64,000 nt of DNA from Pseudomonas xantholysinigenes (GTDB lineage: Bacteria; Pseudomonadota; Gammaproteobacteria; Pseudomonadales; Pseudomonadaceae), in the NCBI RefSeq assembly GCF_014268885.2, contig NZ_CP077095.1, positions 525,001-589,000 on the forward strand, given 5' to 3'. This document shows, one piece after another, positions 60,178 through 64,000 of the stretch; the stretch's first letter is position 1, and the number at the start of each line of letters is the position of its first letter. A program made the translations under genes and the position numbers. Below the pieces are notes generated by a model, which saw only the letters and a list, made by a program, of their open reading frames with translations, ran no database searches and was not told the origin of the DNA.

Positions 60178-61102
60178 CGCCCCCATCCTGATCACCGGCG
60201 GTGCCGGCTTCATTGGCTCCCACCTGTGCGATGCGCTGCTGGATAAAGGCTACGCGGTACGCGTGCTCGACGACCTGTCGACCGGTAAACGCGACAACCT
60301 GCAACTGGGCCACCCACGCCTGGAACTGCTCGAGGGCGATGTCGCCGACGCGGCATTGGTCGCGCGCGCCGCCGCTGGTTGCCAGGCCGTGGTGCACCTG
60401 GCTGCGGTCGCCTCGGTGCAGGCGTCGGTGGAAGATCCGGTCAAGACCCACCAGAGCAACTTCATCGGCACCCTCAACGTCTGTGAAGCCATGCGCTTGA
60501 ATGGTGTGCGCCGCGTGCTGTTCGCCTCCAGCGCGGCGGTGTACGGCAACAATGGCGAAGGCCAGTCGATTGCCGAGGACACGCCCAAGGCGCCGTTGAC
60601 CCCCTACGCCGTGGACAAGCTGGCCAGCGAGCAGTACCTGGACTTCTACCGCCGCCAGCATGGGCTGGAGCCGGTGGTGTTCCGCTTCTTCAATATCTTC
60701 GGGCCGCGCCAGGACCCATCCTCGCCGTACTCGGGCGTCATCAGCATCTTCTGCGAGCGTGCCGTCAATGGCCGGCCGATCACCGTGTTCGGTGATGGTG
60801 AGCAGACTCGTGACTTCCTGTATGTCGGTGACCTGGTGCAGGTGATGATCCAGGCGCTGGAGCAAGACGCAGTGGAAGAGGGCGCGGTAAATATCGGCCT
60901 GAACCAGGCGACTTCGCTCAACCAGTTGCTCAAGGCACTGGAGCAGGTGGTCGGCAGCCTGCCGACGGTCAGCCATGGCCCGGCGCGCTCTGGTGATATC
61001 CGCCACTCGCGGGCGGACAACGCACGGTTGTTGGCGCGTTTCGCGTTCCCCAAGCCGACACCCTTCGTCGAAGGCCTGGCGCGGCTGCTGGGCAAGGCCT
61101 GA
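60170..61102 (+). CDS. NAD-dependent epimerase/dehydratase (UDP-hexose 4-epimerase type)
   Basis: A 310-residue extended short-chain dehydrogenase. It shows GGAGFIGS (10-17), ASSAAVYGNNG, the catalytic Tyr146 and Lys150 in TPYAVDK and the RFFNIFGPRQDPSSPYSGVI segment of UDP-sugar 4-epimerases such as UDP-GlcNAc or UDP-Glc epimerase. It starts inside the end of the RmlD-like gene, so the two are co-translated; they may act on the same nucleotide sugar. No glycosyltransferase is next to them, so they look like a stand-alone pair. Confidence 0.88.
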   Translation: MADAPILITGGAGFIGSHLCDALLDKGYAVRVLDDLSTGKRDNLQLGHPRLELLEGDVADAALVARAAAGCQAVVHLAAVASVQASVEDPVKTHQSNFIGTLNVCEAMRLNGVRRVLFASSAAVYGNNGEGQSIAEDTPKAPLTPYAVDKLASEQYLDFYRRQHGLEPVVFRFFNIFGPRQDPSSPYSGVISIFCERAVNGRPITVFGDGEQTRDFLYVGDLVQVMIQALEQDAVEEGAVNIGLNQATSLNQLLKALEQVVGSLPTVSHGPARSGDIRHSRADNARLLARFAFPKPTPFVEGLARLLGKA

Positions 61103-61118
61103 GTCTCCAGCGCGGGCT

Positions 61119-61226
61119 GGAGCGGCCTTGCGCCGCGAAAGGGCTGCAAAGCGGCCCCGGCGACCTGTGCTCAACACTGAATCCTGGGGCTGCTACGCAG
61201 CCCTTTCGCGGCGCAAGGCCGCTCCT
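61119..61226. repeat. REP inverted pair, right end interrupted by insertion sequence
   Basis: GGAGCGGCCTTGCGCCGCGA starting at 61119 faces TCGCGGCGCAAGGCCGCTCCT ending at 61226. The last bases of the second REP (ACAGG) are found at 62452-62456, after the insertion sequence. The same class as 2343-2463. Confidence 0.9.
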
Positions 61227-61231
61227 TGTAT

Positions 61232-61430
61232 CTCGACTTTCGCCTCCCTAGAGGCGAAAGTTCTCGACTGATCATCGAGGGAAGGCCTTGAAGCAGAGCC
61301 GCTCCAAGGGCATCAAGCCCGCACTGTAGATAACGCTCTGGTCTTCCAACCCCACTCGACGAGTTCGAACGGTATCTAGTGCCCGCCCCCGGCGTGAGCA
61401 CGCATTAACAAGGTTGAACTGAGTGTAGGG
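61232..61430 (+). ncRNA. Candidate bridge RNA of the IS110 element
   Basis: The left non-coding end can fold into two internal loops. Loop 1 (closed by CAGAGC 61294-61299 and GCTCTG 61335-61340, with an inner hairpin GGGC/GCCC) contains GCCGCTCC (61298-61305), the left REP target sequence, and CTGTAG (61324-61329), the reverse complement of the right target CT-ACAG. Loop 2 (AGTTCGA 61362-61368 with TTGAACT near 61414-61420) contains ACGGTATCT (61369-61377), identical to the IS right end, and AACAAG (61407-61412), which complements five of six bases of CTTGTA at the left junction. This is the guide layout of IS110 bridge RNAs. Confidence 0.8.
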
Positions 61431-61462
61431 TGATCGACTTTCGTAGTTTGAAGGAGGAGATC

Positions 61463-62434
61463 ATGTCCGTCTTTGTTGGCGTTGATGTCGCCAAAAAATC
61501 TTTCGACATTGCCATCCCGCTCCCCAATGGCAAGATGCGCACCAAAGCCAAGCTGTCCAATGATCCTGGAGGGTTCAGGCAGTTTAGCGACTGGCTTGAG
61601 CGCCATGCTGAACCAGGCGCCTGGATTGTTATGGAGGCTACAGGCATCTATCACGAAGCGCTGGCCGAGCACTGTCACAACCAAGGTTATCGGGTGTGCA
61701 TTCTGAACCCGGCGGTGATTGCGAAATTCGCTGACGTGGAGCTTCGGCGCGTCAAAACAGATAAGGCTGACGCCAAAGTCATTGCTGCCTATGGCCAACA
61801 AAAGGCTGTCTCGCTTCGCCAGTGGGAGCCTGAGCCCCCTGCGCAGCGCCGCTTGCGTGCTCTGGTGCGGCGACTGGACGACCTCAAGGAAATGCGCCAG
61901 ATGGAGCAGAATCGTTTGGATGTCGCACTAGATGCGGTACAGCAGTCGATTCAAGACGTAATCGGGCACATCAACGAAGAGCTGGAAAAGACCAGGAAGG
62001 CCATCGAGCAGACGATCGATGATGATCCAGACCTGCGCAAGCGACGTGAGCTGATTACCTCGATTGATGGTTTGGGTGACACCACTGCTACGTTGCTGCT
62101 CGCCGAACTGGGCGATCCACTGAAATACCAAAGCCCTTCTGCGATTGTCGCGTTTTCAGGCTTAAACCCAGTGGTGCAGCAATCGGGAGAGTTCATAGGT
62201 AAGAGCACTATTTCGCGTACAGGCGCCTCAAGGCTGCGTGCAGGCTTGTGGATGTCAGGCACTGTCTCAATCAGACATAACCCTGTTGTGAAGGAACTGG
62301 CAGAGCGGTTGAGCAGCCGGCACAAAGCTTACAAACAGATCGTCTGCGCGGCGATGCGCAAGCTGCTGCACCTGGTTTACGGGGTGGTGAAGTCGGGGAT
62401 ACCGTTTGACCCCAAAATCCCTCTTGCGGGGTGA
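61463..62434 (+). CDS. IS110-family transposase
   Basis: A DEDD recombinase that excises and inserts the element using an RNA guide. The 323-residue protein has the RuvC-like domain with Asp8 (VFVGVDVAK), Glu58 (IVMEATG), Asp100 and Asp103 (TDKADAKVIA), a central coiled region and the C-terminal Tnp domain with the serine-containing VQQSGEFIGKSTISRTGAS segment. ATG 61463 follows AAGGAGGAG; the in-frame GTG at 61430 is less likely. It appears intact, so the element may be active. Confidence 0.93.
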   Translation: MSVFVGVDVAKKSFDIAIPLPNGKMRTKAKLSNDPGGFRQFSDWLERHAEPGAWIVMEATGIYHEALAEHCHNQGYRVCILNPAVIAKFADVELRRVKTDKADAKVIAAYGQQKAVSLRQWEPEPPAQRRLRALVRRLDDLKEMRQMEQNRLDVALDAVQQSIQDVIGHINEELEKTRKAIEQTIDDDPDLRKRRELITSIDGLGDTTATLLLAELGDPLKYQSPSAIVAFSGLNPVVQQSGEFIGKSTISRTGASRLRAGLWMSGTVSIRHNPVVKELAERLSSRHKAYKQIVCAAMRKLLHLVYGVVKSGIPFDPKIPLAG

Positions 62435-62475
62435 GGGTCAAGACGGTATCTACAGGGGGCGCGTATGGTCGAGTA

Positions 62476-62916
62476 TCACCCATGCCGCACCACTCGCCGC
62501 CGGCAATTCTCCGGGCCCAGCACCCGCCCATCCTTGGCCCTTACCTGTAGCGTCTCCAGGGGTTGTTCGCGATCATCCACCAGCTGCGAGCGTGTCTCTC
62601 CCGCCTCGAACAGAAATCGCTCCCCCCACTGACGCAAGCCGACCACGATCGGAAACACCGACCGCCCCTTCTCCGTCAGCACGTATTCCTTGTAGGCACT
62701 GCCATCCGAGGCAGGTTGCTGTGCCAGCAGGCCAGCCTCCACCAGCAGCTTCAGCCGCGAGGCGAGGATGTTTTTCGCCAGCCCCAGGTTTTTCTGCAGC
62801 TCACTGAAGCGCCGCAGCCCGTCGAAGGAGTCGCGCAGGATCATCAGCGCCCAGCGATCGCCGAGTACCTCCAGTGCGCGAGCCACCGGGCATTGTTGAT
62901 TGTGGTCATCGAGCAT
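62476..62916 (-). CDS. HxlR/MarR-type transcriptional regulator
   Basis: A 146-residue winged-helix protein of the HxlR (DUF24) family: an N-terminal CPVARALEVLGDRWALMILRD signature by segments (Cys9), then the helix-turn-helix with RRFSELQKNLGLAKNILASRLKLL and the wing KEYVLTEKG. The C-terminal 50 residues (from about 97) extend beyond the minimal family and contain a further Cys138. It lies divergent from an MFS gene over 98 bp, the usual arrangement for a repressor of an efflux pump. Confidence 0.9.
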   Translation of the reverse strand: MLDDHNQQCPVARALEVLGDRWALMILRDSFDGLRRFSELQKNLGLAKNILASRLKLLVEAGLLAQQPASDGSAYKEYVLTEKGRSVFPIVVGLRQWGERFLFEAGETRSQLVDDREQPLETLQVRAKDGRVLGPENCRRRVVRHG

Positions 62917-62947
62917 CGTCTGTCTCCAGTCAATCTGGTTGCAGATT

Positions 62948-62999
62948 AAAACTAGTTTTGCTAGAAATCCACTTTGTGGTTTTAAATTGAAACCAGTTT
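62948..62999. promoter_or_regulatory. Duplicated operator-like motif between HxlR regulator and MFS gene
   Basis: AAACTAGTTT (62949-62958, within the palindrome AAAACTAGTTTT) and AAACCAGTTT (62990-62999) share 9 of 10 bases and lie 41 bp apart, about four helical turns. The spacer also contains GGTTTTAAATTGAAACC (62978-62994). These are candidate binding sites of the HxlR protein. Confidence 0.55.
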
Positions 63000-63014
63000 G
63001 ACGAGGTAGTCCTG

Positions 63015-64000
63015 ATGACCTGCCGTTGCGTGCCCCCTCAATCGCTCAGCCCTGGCCTGACCCTGTTGCTGGCGACAGCTTGCGCCCTGGCCGTTGCCAC
63101 CGTGTACCTGGCCCAGCCGTTGCTGGGCTCGATGGCGGTCAGCTTCGGTATCGACCCCGCCCATGCCGGCCTGGTGGTTGGCGCGACCCAGGCGGGCTAC
63201 GCCCTGGGCTTGGTGTTGATCGTGCCGCTGGGTGATCTGTTCGACCGCCGTCGTCTGATCCTCGGCCAACTGCTGCTGGCGGCCATGGCCTTGCTGGCCG
63301 TGGCGCTGGCCGCGCAGTGGGCGATGCTGCTCGGTGCCGTGGCCCTGGTCGGGCTGGTGGCGGTAGTCGTGCAGGTGCTGGTGGCGCATGCCGCCACCCT
63401 GGCCAGCCCGGCGCAGCAAGGCCAGGCCGTGGGCACAGTCACCAGCGGCGTGGTGCTGGGGATCCTGCTGGCCCGCTTGATCTCGGGGCTGGTGGCCGAC
63501 TGGCTGGGCTGGCGCAGTGTCTACTTCGGCGCCGCCGCGCTGACGTTGCTGATGGTCGGGCTACTGGCCTGGCAGCTTCCCGCCGCTCGGTCGCAGGGCC
63601 GACGGCAAGGGTACTGGACGCTGCTGGGCTCGGTGTTTGACCTGTACCGACACGACCGGCTGTTGCGCCAGCGTGGCTTGCTCGCGTTGCTGGTGTTTGC
63701 CGCTTTCAGTGTGCTCTGGAGCGCGATGGTGCTGCCGTTGAGCGGCGCACCGCTGGCCCTTGATCACACCCAGGTCGGCCTGTTCGGCCTGGCCGGGGTC
63801 GCTGGCGCCCTGGCGGCGTCGAGGGCCGGGCGTCTGGCCGACCAGGGGCAGGGGCGGCGCACCACTGGCCTGGCGTTGGGGTTGCTGACGGGGTCATGGC
63901 TGCCGACTGCGTTTCTCGAGCAATCGCTGGTGGCACTGGTGATCGGCGTGGTGTTGCTCGACTTGGCGGTGCAGGCGGTGCATGTCACCAACCAGAGCCT
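63015..64000 (+). CDS. MFS transporter (3' end outside window)
   Basis: A major facilitator superfamily transporter, 328 residues visible, still open at the window edge. It has repeated hydrophobic segments from about residue 15 (LTLLLATACALAVATVYLAQPLLG by segments) and motif A as GDLFDRRRLILGQLL (near 73-87). The sequence resembles DHA1-type drug or metabolite exporters of the YnfM/NepI sort; substrate unknown. The ATG 63015 follows GAGG. It is divergent from the HxlR regulator that probably controls it. Confidence 0.88.
   Translation, partial: MTCRCVPPQSLSPGLTLLLATACALAVATVYLAQPLLGSMAVSFGIDPAHAGLVVGATQAGYALGLVLIVPLGDLFDRRRLILGQLLLAAMALLAVALAAQWAMLLGAVALVGLVAVVVQVLVAHAATLASPAQQGQAVGTVTSGVVLGILLARLISGLVADWLGWRSVYFGAAALTLLMVGLLAWQLPAARSQGRRQGYWTLLGSVFDLYRHDRLLRQRGLLALLVFAAFSVLWSAMVLPLSGAPLALDHTQVGLFGLAGVAGALAASRAGRLADQGQGRRTTGLALGLLTGSWLPTAFLEQSLVALVIGVVLLDLAVQAVHVTNQS

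Larger units (their letters stand above)
61227..62451 (+). mobile_element. IS110-family insertion sequence inserted in a REP
   Basis: A 1225-bp element. Its ends were placed by joining the interrupted REP: GGCCGCTCCT (61217-61226) plus ACAGG (62452-62456) rebuilds the intact REP end seen at 2449-2463. CT precedes the left junction (61225-61226) and ends the element (62450-62451), giving the duplicated CT core expected for IS110 recombination. There are no clear terminal inverted repeats, also typical. It has a 236-bp left non-coding end, one DEDD transposase and a right end of only 17 bp after the stop codon. REP-targeting IS110 elements (ISPpu9, ISPpu10) are known from P. putida; which one this is was not tested. 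Confidence 0.9.

Overview
The window is a chromosomal segment of a Pseudomonas of the P. putida group. The evidence is the gene order (rrn end, birA, coaX, tRNA-Tyr/Gly/Thr, tufB, tRNA-Trp, secE, nusG, rpl/rpo/rps/fusA/tufA, S10-spc-alpha operons, katA, ferritin, uvrA, MFS, ssb, fdnGHI-fdhE-selABC), the 1357/1399-residue RpoB/RpoC, and the many GC-rich REP palindromes typical of that group. Species assignment is inference from recalled gene order and protein sequence; no search was run.

Layout. 1-2270: 3' part of a 23S rRNA gene, 5S rRNA and the rrn terminator. 2343-4690: a REP palindrome, then birA, coaX and a small membrane-anchored protein. 4843-36868: the translation and transcription super-cluster, with four tRNAs, both tuf copies, secE-nusG, L11/L1/L10/L7-L12, rpoBC, the str operon (rpsL-rpsG-fusA-tufA), the S10, spc and alpha operons, secY and rpoA. 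rpmD and rpmJ are short genes inside it. Several promoters with TAGAAT-type -10 boxes and Rho-independent terminators mark transcription units. 36995-39062: katA plus a ferritin of the bacterioferritin fold that lacks the usual haem ligand. 39148-44064: uvrA (minus), a YajR-like MFS transporter and ssb.

44286-53495 is a complete selenocysteine module. It holds the formate dehydrogenase operon fdnGHI (fdnG has an in-frame UGA at codon 197 followed by a SECIS-like hairpin), the maturation factor fdhE, selA, selB and tRNA-Sec (selC). The enzyme, its maturation factor and most of the recoding machinery lie together; only selD (selenophosphate synthetase) is not seen. Downstream of selC, 53496-54512 has no credible gene. 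It carries a 0.63-kb imperfect inverted repeat and three short tandem repeats, one of them in the loop of the inverted repeat.

54513-61102: type I asparaginase, an AGCS amino-acid:Na+ symporter with a divergent XRE-type regulator, REP clusters, an alpha/beta hydrolase, and two overlapping NAD(P)-fold epimerase/reductase-like genes, the first of which lacks the usual Tyr/Lys pair. 61227-62451: an IS110-family insertion sequence sitting inside the end of a REP palindrome. Its 236-bp left non-coding end has the layout of a bridge RNA: one loop whose guide segments match the two halves of the REP target and another whose segments match the two IS ends. This is the most interesting signal in the window. 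62476-64000: an HxlR-type regulator divergent from an MFS transporter that runs off the window, with a duplicated operator-like motif between them.
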